Source: Mycobacterium xenopi (GTDB lineage Bacteria; Actinomycetota; Actinomycetes; Mycobacteriales; Mycobacteriaceae). From it: a stretch of DNA of 64,000 bases. The DNA lies in contig NZ_AP022314.1 of assembly GCF_009936235.1 (NCBI RefSeq), positions 434,001 to 498,000 on the forward strand. The letters are read 5' to 3'. Shown here in pieces: positions 1 through 8,147 of the stretch. The notes beneath the pieces are model-generated. The model did no database searches and was not told where the DNA came from. It was given only the letters and a program-made list of their open reading frames with translations. Position 1 is the stretch's first letter; every line of letters starts with the position of its first letter. Position numbers and translations under genes: made by a program.

Positions 1-12
1 GCCGGGAGTCAG

Positions 13-330
13 ATGCGGCCCGGGCGTGTGCGGCTGTGGGTCAACTGGGTGTTGGCGCTGTTGACCGTGCCGGCGGCCGTGGTGGTGCTGATTTTCGCGT
101 TGGGCGCGGTGATGAGCACGGCGGCGTGTAGCGATGAGCAGTGCCCGACCTTGGGTCCGGGTGGGATCGGCTTCGGGGTGTTGTTCTACGGCGCCCCGGT
201 CGTGGCCCTGGTGGCCATCGTCGTCTCCTTTGTCACCGCGAGGCGCCGATGGGGCATCGTTGTCCCGGTGTCTGCATTGGCCCTGCTGGCGGCCGACGTC
301 GTCGTGCTCGCCGTCACCTTCCGCCGGTAG
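13..330 (+). CDS. Small membrane protein, function unknown
   Basis: I do not recognise this 105-residue protein. It has a short basic N-terminus, a hydrophobic segment at about residues 10-35, a Cys-containing polar loop (CSDEQC) that could form a disulfide outside the membrane, and two more hydrophobic segments at about 50-72 and 80-102, so three membrane spans are likely. A GGGAG sequence lies just before the ATG. It converges on the RDD gene, with 18 bases between the two stop codons. It could be the last gene of an operon that begins before the window. Confidence 0.6.
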   Translation: MRPGRVRLWVNWVLALLTVPAAVVVLIFALGAVMSTAACSDEQCPTLGPGGIGFGVLFYGAPVVALVAIVVSFVTARRRWGIVVPVSALALLAADVVVLAVTFRR

Positions 331-348
331 CCCACTACCGGGGTGGCG

Positions 349-1164
349 TCAATCCGCCGGTGCCGGGCGGCGGCGGGGGCCACCGCGACGGCCCCGGGGC
401 CCGCTCCACTGCGGGGGTGCCGGCGCGGGGCGCAACCGGGCCAGTTCGCGGCGGTGCCGCTCGGCGAGCACCGCGGCCAGCACGAGCTGCGGCGGGGTAC
501 CCGGCGGGGGCGGCGGCGCGACGCGGGCCAGCACGTCACCGGCAATCCGGTAGGCCATCTGCTCGCGCAGTCGCGGCTCGAGTTGTGGTGCGCGCGAAAG
601 GAATTGACGCGCAAGCTGCGCCTGGTCCGCTCCTAGCCCGGACAGCTGCAGTGTGGATGCCCACCCAGCGAGAAACGGCGGCATCGGCGGCGGCGGTAGT
701 AGCTTCGGGCCGCGCTCGCTGACTACCACCGTGCCGGCGAAAATGTCGCCGATGCGTTTGCCTTTCGGCGACAACACGCTGCAGATGACCGCGGGGCTAC
801 CCAAGAGCATCCAGATCTCCACCACCGACGCCAGAGCCCGAAACAGCGCCTGCCGGAAGCGTTCCGGGCCGCCGTCGTCGGCCACCACCCGCAGGCCCAT
901 CACGATCTTGCCGAGCGAGCGCCCCCGGGTTGCGGTTTCGAAGACCAGCGGATAGCCGACCAGGACCAGCACGGTGAAAATGACCAGTATCGCGGCCGTT
1001 GCCGCATCGTCGAACTGGGTCAGGGTGGCCGCCCAAAGCATCAGGGCCAGCAGGTAACCGACGAAGACCACCGCGATGTCGATCAGCGCGCCGACCGCCC
1101 GCACCGGCAGCTGGGCGATCTGCACATCGAGCACCACGGCGTCGCCGGTCACCACCTCTGCCAT
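349..1164 (-). CDS. RDD family membrane protein (Rv3695-like)
   Basis: 271 residues. The RDD domain covers about residues 15-150 and has hydrophobic spans near 22-48 and 58-78 and around 110-130. The family Arg is in PVRAVGALID, and GKRIGDIFAGT lies near 135-145. The C-terminal 120 residues are cytoplasmic-looking, Pro- and Arg-rich, and without known motifs. RDD proteins are multi-span membrane proteins; some are proposed to move ions or small molecules, but the role of this one is unknown. Its ATG is only 35 bases from the divergent SpoIIM start. A TAGCGT -10 box lies 7 bases upstream, so the message is probably leaderless. The position beside SpoIIM, DUF58 and MoxR genes is typical of actinobacteria. 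Confidence 0.85.
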   Translation of the reverse strand: MAEVVTGDAVVLDVQIAQLPVRAVGALIDIAVVFVGYLLALMLWAATLTQFDDAATAAILVIFTVLVLVGYPLVFETATRGRSLGKIVMGLRVVADDGGPERFRQALFRALASVVEIWMLLGSPAVICSVLSPKGKRIGDIFAGTVVVSERGPKLLPPPPMPPFLAGWASTLQLSGLGADQAQLARQFLSRAPQLEPRLREQMAYRIAGDVLARVAPPPPPGTPPQLVLAAVLAERHRRELARLRPAPAPPQWSGPRGRRGGPRRRPAPAD

Positions 1165-1171
1165 AGTTCGA

Positions 1172-1192
1172 ACGCTACTCGACCATTAGCCT
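1172..1192. promoter_or_regulatory. Divergent leaderless promoter pair, RDD and SpoIIM
   Basis: On the minus strand TAGCGT (1172-1177) ends 7 bases before the RDD ATG. On the plus strand TAGCCT (1187-1192) ends 7 bases before the SpoIIM GTG. The two -10 boxes are 9 bp apart, so the upstream part of each promoter lies over the other one and two polymerases could not bind together. The -10 boxes are visible; start sites and exclusion are inferred. Confidence 0.5.
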
Positions 1193-1199
1193 TGGCGGG

Positions 1200-2192
1200 G
1201 TGGACGTCGACGCGTTCGTGCTGGCGCACCGCGCCGCCTGGGACCGGCTCGAGCAGCTGGTCAAGAACCGGCGACGGCTGACCGGGGCCGAAGTCGATGA
1301 ACTTGTCGAGCTCTACCAACGCGTCTCCACCCACCTGTCGATGGTGCGCTCGGCGTCATCGGATTCCGCGCTGGTCGGCCGGCTCTCGTCACTGGTTGGA
1401 CGTGCGCGATCGGCGGTCACCGGTTCGCATGCCCCGCTGGGCCGCGAATTCGCCCGGTTCTGGACGGTGTCGTTCCCGGTGGTCGCCTACCGAGCCTGGC
1501 GATGGTGGTTGGCGACCGGCGCGGCGTTCTTGGCTGTGGCGGTGATCATCGCGTTGTGGGTAGCCGGCAGTGCGGAGGTTCAGTCGACCATCGGAACGCC
1601 CAGTGAGATAGACGAATTGGTCAACCATGAGTTCGCGTCGTACTACCGCGAGCACCCGGCCGGCTCGTTTGCGCTTGAGGTGTGGGTGAACAACGCCTGG
1701 GTCGCCGCAAAGTGCGTCGCGTTCGCTGTGCTGCTGGGCGTGCCGATCCCGTTCGTGCTGTTCCAAAACGCCGCCAACCTCGGCGTGGCCGCCGGGCTGA
1801 TGTTTGCCGCGGGCAAGGGTCCCATCATGCTGGGCTTGCTGCTTCCGCACGGGCTGTTGGAGTTGACGGCGGTGTTCCTCGCGGCCGCCGCGGGCCTGCG
1901 GCTGGGCTGGTCAGTGATCTCGCCCGGGCAGCGGCCGCGCGGCCAGGTACTCGCCGAACGGGGCCGCGCTGTCGTCGCGGTCGCCGTGGGGCTGGTGGCG
2001 GTGTTTTTGGTCTCCGGCCTGATCGAGGCGTTGGTCACCCCGTCGCCGCTGCCGACGGTTGTTCGTGTGGGGATCGGGATCGCCGCGGAGGCGGCGTTTT
2101 TGGCCTATGTCGTGTACTTCGGCCGCCGAGCAGCCCGCACCGGCGACACCGGTGACGTCGCCGACGCGCCCGACGTGATCCCGACCGGCTAA
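1200..2192 (+). CDS. Stage II sporulation protein M family membrane protein (Rv3694c-like)
   Basis: 330 residues from a GTG start. A hydrophilic helical N-terminal region (about 1-100) is followed by membrane spans near 103-125, 165-190, 195-225, 250-275 and 285-305, the usual SpoIIM/DUF95 layout. In sporulating Bacillus SpoIIM works with SpoIID and SpoIIP in septal peptidoglycan removal. Mycobacteria do not use that pathway, so here the name is only a family label. Location beside RDD, DUF58 and MoxR genes suggests a shared envelope function. The start is fixed by the -10 box 7 bases upstream and by the absence of a Shine-Dalgarno sequence. Confidence 0.85.
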   Translation: MDVDAFVLAHRAAWDRLEQLVKNRRRLTGAEVDELVELYQRVSTHLSMVRSASSDSALVGRLSSLVGRARSAVTGSHAPLGREFARFWTVSFPVVAYRAWRWWLATGAAFLAVAVIIALWVAGSAEVQSTIGTPSEIDELVNHEFASYYREHPAGSFALEVWVNNAWVAAKCVAFAVLLGVPIPFVLFQNAANLGVAAGLMFAAGKGPIMLGLLLPHGLLELTAVFLAAAAGLRLGWSVISPGQRPRGQVLAERGRAVVAVAVGLVAVFLVSGLIEALVTPSPLPTVVRVGIGIAAEAAFLAYVVYFGRRAARTGDTGDVADAPDVIPTG

Positions 2193-2218
2193 GCCCACGG
2201 CCATCGGATGGGCGAAAG

Positions 2219-3540
2219 TCACAGGCGGCCAGTGGCTTTCATCGTCAGGTAGTGGTCGGTCAGCGCGGGGGCCAGTTCTTCGGGTGAAGCGTCCACGACC
2301 TCCACACCGCGGCGACGGAGCCGCGCCGCGATCGCGTGTCGATCGTTGCGGGCCCGTTCGGCGGCGGCCGCGTCGTACACCGCTGCGGCGTCGGAGCGTC
2401 CGCTGGCCAGCTGGTCGACGCGCGGATCGGCGACCGCGGCCACGATCACTTGATGCCTGGCCGACAACTGCGGAAGGACCGGCAGCAGCCCTTCGTCGAG
2501 GGCCGCGGCGTTGAGATCGGTCAGCAGCACCACCAGCGCACGCCGTCGGGCCCGCAGAAGAATAGCGGAAACCATTGCATGCCAGTCTGATTCGAGTAGC
2601 GCTGGCTCCAGCGGGGCGACCGCGTCGACCAGCTGGGCAAGCACTTCGGTGCGTGACGCCCCGAACACCGCGGCCCTGGCCAGCCGGTCGTGGGCGAGGA
2701 AGTCGACGTGGTCGCCGGCCCGGGAGGCGAGCGCGGCCAGCAGCAGCGCGGCATCGATCGACCAGTCCAGCCGCGGCCAGCCGCTGGGGTCGCGGGCGGT
2801 CGGGTCGAACCCGACGCGGCCCGCCGCGGTGCGTCCGGTGTCGAGCACGATGACGACGCGCCGGTCGCGTTCGGGTCGCCAGGTCCGGACCACCACGTCG
2901 GCGCGGCGGGCGGTGGCTCGCCAGTCGATCGAGCGGACGTCGTCGCCGACCACGTATTCGCGCAGGGAATCGAATTCGGTGCCATGCCCGCGGGTCAAGG
3001 TCGGCAGCTGGCCTTCGATGTCGCGGAGTTTGGCCAGCCGCGACGGCAGGTGCTTGCGGGATATAAACGGCGGCAGGATCCGGATCTGCCCGGATACCGG
3101 CTGCGAACGTTGCCGTCCCGCCAGTCCCAGGGGCCCGATCGAGCGCGCGGTGACGCCAGCCGATCGCCGTGTGCCGCGGCGGACCGGTCGCAGGCGGGTG
3201 GCGATGCGTCGGGTCTGACCGGGAGCCAGCTCTACGGTGTGCACGCGCGGTTGCGCACGCGCGCTCGGCGCCCAGGCGTCCCGAACGTGTCCGCGGAAAC
3301 GCCGGCGCCCGTCGTTGCGGAGCACCAGGCGGCGTCGACTGACTCGCCGAGCCGGGCCGATGCGGCCCCGAAACGGTCGAAGCGCACCGCCTTGGGGCTG
3401 GCCGCCAACCCGGCGTCGATCACCACCGCCACGGCCAGCGCCGTCAGCAGCACAGCGAAAGACGTTGCAGGCCAGGGCGATACCATGATCGCCAGCACGC
3501 CCATCAACGCCGCCAGCCCGGTGCGTCCGGTCAGGATCAC
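2219..3540 (-). pseudogene. DUF58 family protein (Rv3693-like), broken by a one-base deletion
   Basis: The gene starts at GTG 3540, overlapping the MoxR stop codon (TAGTG). The first part encodes two hydrophobic spans, as in DUF58 proteins. At about 3328-3333 the frame is lost: the first frame runs into unrelated residues, while the correct continuation (LVLRNDGRRRFRGHVRDAW) is one frame over. Adding one base restores a 440-residue protein. The second frame carries the DUF58 core with DDVRSIDWRATARR (residues about 210-225) and a vWA-like segment. DUF58 proteins are usually encoded next to MoxR ATPases and are thought to be their partners. The defect may be a true mutation or a sequencing error; the rest of the gene looks well conserved. 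Confidence 0.85.
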
Positions 3541-4523
3541 TAGCGGGGCACCGGAACCGAGGCCAGGATTCCGTCGAGGACGCCGTCGGGCGTGGCGCCT
3601 TCCAACTCGGCCTCCGGGCGCAGCGACACCCGATGCCGCAGCGTCGGGCGGGCCATCGCCTTCACGTCGTCGGGGGTGACGTAGTTGCGGCCCGACAGCC
3701 ATGACCACGCCCGGGCAGCGCCCAGCAGCGCGGTGGCGCCGCGAGGCGAAACACCTAGGCGCAGGGCCGGGGAGCCGCGGGTGGCCGCAACGATGTCGAC
3801 GATGTAACCCAGCACCTCCTCGGCCACCAAGACGTGACGCACCGCATCGCGGCCAGCGGCCAATTGGTCCGGCCCGGCCACCGGCCTGATCGCCGACAGG
3901 TCGCGCGGGTCGAACCCATGCGCGTGCCGCCCCAGGATGGCGATCTCGGAATCACGCGGCGGGACCGGCACATTGAGCTTGAGCAGGAAGCGGTCGAGCT
4001 GGGCCTCGGGCAATTGGTAGGTGCCCTCGTACTCGATCGGGTTCTGCGTCGCGGCGACGATGAACGGGTCCGGCAGTGACTTGGGCTCGCCATCCACGCT
4101 GACTTGGCGCTCTTCCATGGCCTCCAGCAGCGCGGCTTGCGTCTTGGGCGGGGTCCGGTTGATCTCGTCGGCCAGCATCAGATTGGTGAACACCGGCCCG
4201 GCCCGAAACACGAACGCGGCGGTGCGCGCGTCGTAGATCAGCGAGCCGGTGACGTCGCCGGGCATCAGGTCTGGCGTGAACTGCACCCGCTTGAACTCCA
4301 ATTGCAAGGCCGCGGCCAGAGCACGCACCAGCAGTGTCTTCGCTACGCCGGGAACACCTTCGAGCAACACGTGGCCACGGCACAGCAACGCGATGACCAG
4401 GCCGCTGACCACCGCGTCCTGCCCGACGACTGCCTTGGCGATTTCGGCGCGCAGCGCCAGCAGCGCCTGGCGCGCCGATTCGGCTGCCGGGCTCTGCGCG
4501 GAGGCGGGCGAGGGCTCAGTCAT
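3540..4523 (-). CDS. moxR2: MoxR-family AAA+ ATPase (Rv3692-like)
   Basis: 327 residues. Walker A is GVPGVAKT (about 57-64), Walker B LMLADEINRTPPKTQAALLE (about 115-134), sensor 1 ATQNP (about 158-162) and an arginine finger region LPEAQLDRF. The C-terminal lid domain contains GVSPRGATALL. MoxR proteins are chaperone-like ATPases that act with vWA or DUF58 partners, often at the envelope. The ATG overlaps the upstream stop (ATGA) and the stop overlaps the DUF58 start, so the genes are translationally coupled. Confidence 0.93.
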   Translation of the reverse strand: MTEPSPASAQSPAAESARQALLALRAEIAKAVVGQDAVVSGLVIALLCRGHVLLEGVPGVAKTLLVRALAAALQLEFKRVQFTPDLMPGDVTGSLIYDARTAAFVFRAGPVFTNLMLADEINRTPPKTQAALLEAMEERQVSVDGEPKSLPDPFIVAATQNPIEYEGTYQLPEAQLDRFLLKLNVPVPPRDSEIAILGRHAHGFDPRDLSAIRPVAGPDQLAAGRDAVRHVLVAEEVLGYIVDIVAATRGSPALRLGVSPRGATALLGAARAWSWLSGRNYVTPDDVKAMARPTLRHRVSLRPEAELEGATPDGVLDGILASVPVPR

Positions 4524-5659
4524 CTGTGTGCAACCTGCCTTTCAATGTCGTCGAGCGCTCGGGCGAGGTGTACCAGGTCGGTGTCGGTGGCTGGGGGCGG
4601 GCCGAAAAGTATGTGCCGCACCGATTCTGGACTCAATGGGCTGTGCTGGGCGACGGCTGTCACCACGGCGACTGCGGGCGCGTGGGCTGCGAGGCCGACG
4701 CGGGGCAGCAGCCGATGCAACGTCGCGGTGCGCAGTGCCTCGGCGGCCCGATCCCGCGCCCGTCTGGACCGGTACAGTCGGCCGCGGCCCTCGACGGTCT
4801 CGGACGCTCGCACCACGACCGGCAAGTCCTCGGCGACCAGCGGACCAAGTCGTCGGCCCTTCCACGCCGCCAGCAGTATCACCGTCACGCACAGCTGGAT
4901 GACGATCCAGTCGACTTTGCTTGGGATCAAATCGAAAAGCGTTGCAGATGCCGATTTTTCACCTTCGATGTGTTGTGGTGCATACCAGATGAGCCGTGGA
5001 CGGGCGCCGGCGAGGTTCATCGCCAGCGCGGCGTTGCCGGCGCGCAACAGGTTGCCGTTGGTCATGAACGTGGTGTTTCCCACGACCGTGACGGTGCGGG
5101 CGCGGTCACGGTAGCGCACCAGCACCCCGTCGTAGCAGCTGGTCAACGGCTGCTCGGCGGTGTAGGTGTTGCTCGGTCCGAACTGTACCGAACCGGCCCG
5201 ATTAGCTTCCCGCATCGCGCAATTGGGCTTGTGGTCGAGCGTGCTGACTCCGCCGATGCGAAGGCCGGGAGTCAACGCGGCGCGGGCGCGCGACGTCGGC
5301 TCAACCAGGAGCAGGTCGACGGGGACGTTGGCGAGTCGGCGAAGCAGCGCGTCGTCGGCCAAATGTTGACTCTGGGCGAACAACAGCAGCGTGTCGGGCC
5401 GGGCGGCGCGTTCGACATCGGCCACGCGGCCCGCGACGACGACCTCGACGCCGTGCTCACGCAACAATGCCACCAGCGCGTGGGCGCCGTGGCGGCCGGT
5501 GGATGCGGGGTCCATCAGGCCACCGGGCCGCGGCGCGGTCAGGTATGTGCTGAGCGCGGCGACCACCACGAGGGCCGCCAGCGTCAGCGCCACCCCGCGC
5601 CACCGTCGGCGGCGCGCTTGCGCCGTGGGCGGCTGGGCCAGCGGGGCGTCGACCATCAC
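4520..5659 (-). CDS. DUF4350 membrane protein (Rv3691-like)
   Basis: 379 residues. One membrane span sits at about 22-43 after an Arg-rich N-terminus (ARRRRWRG), followed by an exported or cytosolic domain with the DUF4350 signature region (GAHALVALLREHGVEV, then LLLFAQSQHLADDALLRRL). A second span lies near 255-270 (WIVIQLCVTVILLAAW), and a cytoplasmic tail follows. It overlaps both neighbours by four bases. The domain resembles a glutamine-amidotransferase-like or GldG-type fold in other families; that link is inference. It belongs to the MoxR cluster and probably assists the same unknown envelope process. Confidence 0.85.
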   Translation of the reverse strand: MMVDAPLAQPPTAQARRRRWRGVALTLAALVVVAALSTYLTAPRPGGLMDPASTGRHGAHALVALLREHGVEVVVAGRVADVERAARPDTLLLFAQSQHLADDALLRRLANVPVDLLLVEPTSRARAALTPGLRIGGVSTLDHKPNCAMREANRAGSVQFGPSNTYTAEQPLTSCYDGVLVRYRDRARTVTVVGNTTFMTNGNLLRAGNAALAMNLAGARPRLIWYAPQHIEGEKSASATLFDLIPSKVDWIVIQLCVTVILLAAWKGRRLGPLVAEDLPVVVRASETVEGRGRLYRSRRARDRAAEALRTATLHRLLPRVGLAAHAPAVAVVTAVAQHSPLSPESVRHILFGPPPATDTDLVHLARALDDIERQVAHR

Positions 5660-6261
5660 CGCGCCTGCGCCCCGTGCGATTGCAGGTGCTCGTCGAGGTC
5701 GGCGACCAATCGGTAGGCGGCGGGTGTGCCGGGACGCTCGCCGTACGTGACATCGTTGAAAGCTGTTGCCGCCTGCGACATCTCAGAGGCCAGGTGAGGT
5801 AGGCATGCACCTGCGTCGCGGGCTAGCTCGTTCGCCGTGCGGCCCGGCACCGGCTGCAGCACGCCCGCCTCCTCTAGGCTGCGTGCTACTGCACGCAGCC
5901 GGTGCCGAATTGCCGCAGCCCAATTCCCTTGAGCGGCAAACTCTTCGGCGGTCATACGATGCTGGGCAGCGCTTTGCTGGCCCCCGTCGAATAGTAGATG
6001 ATCGCCGCTACGGTTGGTGCGCATGGTGCGTCGTGCAATGCCGATGGCGATGGCCACACCGAAGGCTAACAAGATGAGCAGCACGGAAATGGTGAGCCAC
6101 CCGCCCGGCAGCGATGCGCCCGCATGCACAATGCGGTACACCAGGTCCTCGACCCAATCGTTGAGTCGTTGCATCGGCGACGATTTGGGGTAGATCGGCT
6201 TGGCGAGTTCGTGGTGGGCGGCCTGATGCGCGGTGTCACGGTCGATGTCGATGGCGGGCAT
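5656..6261 (-). CDS. DUF4129 membrane protein (Rv3690-like)
   Basis: 201 residues from ATG 6261; GAGGGG nine bases upstream supports this start over TTG 6270. One strong membrane span at about 50-72 (LTISVLLILLAFGVAIAIGI) is followed by the DUF4129 domain at about 95-200, with GNWAAAIRHRLRAVARSLEE, then GRTANELARD and the terminal YG-x-R-P motif. DUF4129 is often found at the C-terminus of transglutaminase-like proteins beside MoxR and DUF58; here it is separate. The stop overlaps the DUF4350 start (GTGA). Confidence 0.85.
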   Translation of the reverse strand: MPAIDIDRDTAHQAAHHELAKPIYPKSSPMQRLNDWVEDLVYRIVHAGASLPGGWLTISVLLILLAFGVAIAIGIARRTMRTNRSGDHLLFDGGQQSAAQHRMTAEEFAAQGNWAAAIRHRLRAVARSLEEAGVLQPVPGRTANELARDAGACLPHLASEMSQAATAFNDVTYGERPGTPAAYRLVADLDEHLQSHGAQAR

Positions 6262-6274
6262 CCTCAGCAACCCC

Positions 6275-7513
6275 TCATAGCGGCCGCATCAGCCAAAGAC
6301 CGTCAGTGGTTGTCGGCGCGAAAGACCCTGTGGCGGCGCCGCTTTGCAGCACCAGGTCAAACGCTTCGGCCCGCATTCGGCGGTCGGTGTACAACAGGAC
6401 GACGACTCCGGCGCTAAACGGCGTGGTGATGATCTGCCCGATCGCCGAGCCGATGGTCACCAGCGTGGCACCGATCAGCGCCGGGCCGGTGGATTGCGTG
6501 GACGCCATCAGGTGTCCGGCGAAGGTGAACGGCGCGGCGACCGCGTACGCGACGGCGAACACCACGACGCCGGTCAACAGGCGGATACCGAGTACCCGCC
6601 AGAAGCTGTTGCGGACCAGTGCGAAGGACCTGCCGATCGCGCGGGTGACCGTCAGCCGCTCCAGCACGATCAGCACCGGTGCGAACGACAACACGGTATA
6701 GAGGTAGACCACCGCCGCGATCAACGCCAGCGCCAGCGGAAAGCCGAAGACGACGGCCGCGGCGGCGTTGCCCACCGCAGCGCTAGCGGCAACCACCAAT
6801 GCCACCACGCCGATCAGCGCCACCACCCCGGCGGCTTCCAGCGCCGCCAGCCCGATCAATGCCAGCAGCCGCGGGCGCACCTTGTCCCATGCCTCGCCGA
6901 TGGTGATCGTTGACCCGAACACTGCCCTGCCGACGATAACGGTGAGGATGCCGCTGAGCAGGATGCCGGCCAGCCAGGTGACCAGTCCGCTGACCGCGAT
7001 CGACACGGTCCATGCGGCGTTATCGCCCGAGCCGGCCGTCGTGAGCGGTCCGGCCCTGACGATCAGCGCGACAAGCTGCATGATGAGCACCACCGTCGCG
7101 GTAAGTCCCAGCGTGGTTTTCGGGTTGGCCCGGATGTAGCCGACCGCGCCGTTGAAGATCTCGCTGAGGCTCAACGGCCGAAGCGGGATGATCCCGGGCC
7201 TTAGCACCGCGGGCATTCCCGGTGGCATGCCGTAGCCCGGCGGGCCAGAGCCAGGGGGTACACCGTATGCCGGGGGCGGGCCGTAGGGCGGGCCATACGG
7301 CGGGCCATACGGCGGGCCGTAGCCATACGGCGGGCCGTAGCCGGGTGGGGGGCCGTAACCCGGTGGAGGACCGTAGCCGGGTGGCGGGCCATAACCAGGC
7401 GGCGGAGGGTAACCCAACGGGGGGTAACCCGGTGCGGAATACCCAGGACCGCCGTAACCGGGTGGTGGGTAGTCGGGCGGGTAGTCCGGGTAGTCGGGCG
7501 GCGGCGTGCTCAC
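6275..7513 (-). CDS. Pro/Gly/Tyr-rich multi-span membrane protein (Rv3689-like)
   Basis: 412 residues from GTG 7513. The first 95 residues are a low-complexity cytoplasmic tail of Pro, Gly and Tyr repeats. From about residue 120 the protein is a membrane domain with six likely spans; the polar stretch ALIVRAGPL and a conserved LERLTVTRAIGRSFALVR segment separate them, as in DUF7544/DUF7847-type glycerophosphoryl-diesterase membrane domains. It ends MRPL, 13 bases before the DUF4129 start, so it is probably the first gene of the operon running through DUF4129, DUF4350, MoxR and DUF58. The start lies where the repeat begins; an earlier in-frame start would add about 100 unlikely residues. Confidence 0.82.
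   Translation of the reverse strand: MSTPPPDYPDYPPDYPPPGYGGPGYSAPGYPPLGYPPPPGYGPPPGYGPPPGYGPPPGYGPPYGYGPPYGPPYGPPYGPPPAYGVPPGSGPPGYGMPPGMPAVLRPGIIPLRPLSLSEIFNGAVGYIRANPKTTLGLTATVVLIMQLVALIVRAGPLTTAGSGDNAAWTVSIAVSGLVTWLAGILLSGILTVIVGRAVFGSTITIGEAWDKVRPRLLALIGLAALEAAGVVALIGVVALVVAASAAVGNAAAAVVFGFPLALALIAAVVYLYTVLSFAPVLIVLERLTVTRAIGRSFALVRNSFWRVLGIRLLTGVVVFAVAYAVAAPFTFAGHLMASTQSTGPALIGATLVTIGSAIGQIITTPFSAGVVVLLYTDRRMRAEAFDLVLQSGAATGSFAPTTTDGLWLMRPL
7250..7510 (-). repeat. Tandem PPGYG-type coding repeats
   Basis: The 5' end of the preceding membrane gene consists of about a dozen 12- to 15-base units encoding PPGYG, PPPGYG and PPYG. Adjacent units differ by only a few bases, so replication slippage and length variation between strains are likely. 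Similar proline-rich tails occur on several mycobacterial membrane proteins. This is not a CRISPR array: units are abutting and coding. Confidence 0.8.
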
Positions 7514-7634
7514 CTGGTGGCGCCGCCGTCGTCGTCGCTCATGGCTCCCATCCTCTCGGCCTGCGGGGCAATTCTCCATCTTCTCAATCGCCGCGGCCAT
7601 GCCCGAACGGACTGCGGCGCGTACCGTCTTGGCC

Positions 7635-8099
7635 ATGCCGGAACTGAAGTCGCGATTGCGGGCGGATCTCACCGACGCGATGAAAACCCAGGACAAATTG
7701 CGCACCGCCACCCTGCGGATGCTGCTGGCAGCGATCCAGACCGAGGAGGTCTCCGGCAAACAGTCGCGGGAGCTCTCCGACGACGAGGTGATCAAGGTCC
7801 TGGCCCGGGAATCCCGCAAGCGCGGTGAAGCCGCCGAGGTCTACACCCAGAACGGCCGCGGCGAGCTCGCCGCCAACGAGCTCGCTGAGGCGCGGATCAT
7901 CGACGAGTACCTCCCGACGCCGCTCACCGAGGGCGAGCTGGCCAATGTGGTCGACACCGCGATCGCCCAGGTCGCCGAGCAACTCGGCGAGCAGCCCAGC
8001 AAGAAGCAGATGGGTCTGGTGATGAAAGCGGCCACTGCGATCGCGGCGGGCAAAGCCGACGGCGCCCGGCTGGCCGCGGCAGTCAAGGACCGTCTTTAA
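7635..8099 (+). CDS. GatB/YqeY domain protein (Rv3688c-like)
   Basis: 154 residues, the usual YqeY length. The protein is helical throughout, with LRTATLRMLLAAIQ near residue 20-33 and the family segment LTEGELANVVDTAI near 98-111, plus KKQMGLVMKAA. YqeY resembles the tail domain of the GatB amidotransferase subunit and is thought to bind tRNA; its role alone is not settled. A TACCGT -10 box (7622-7627) ends seven bases before the ATG, and there is no ribosome site, so the mRNA is probably leaderless. It is divergent from the membrane-protein operon. Confidence 0.9.
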   Translation: MPELKSRLRADLTDAMKTQDKLRTATLRMLLAAIQTEEVSGKQSRELSDDEVIKVLARESRKRGEAAEVYTQNGRGELAANELAEARIIDEYLPTPLTEGELANVVDTAIAQVAEQLGEQPSKKQMGLVMKAATAIAAGKADGARLAAAVKDRL

Positions 8100-8147
8100 G
8101 ACGCGTACCCCCGTTTGCGCCCGTCGCGCCTGGGTACCCGTGTGCGT

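Noticed and set aside
4526..5716. Long plus-strand open frame opposite the DUF4350 gene
   Set aside because: No domain or start signal; antisense of a conserved gene.
7250..7510. CRISPR-like short repeats
   Set aside because: Units abut without spacers and encode PPGYG repeats.
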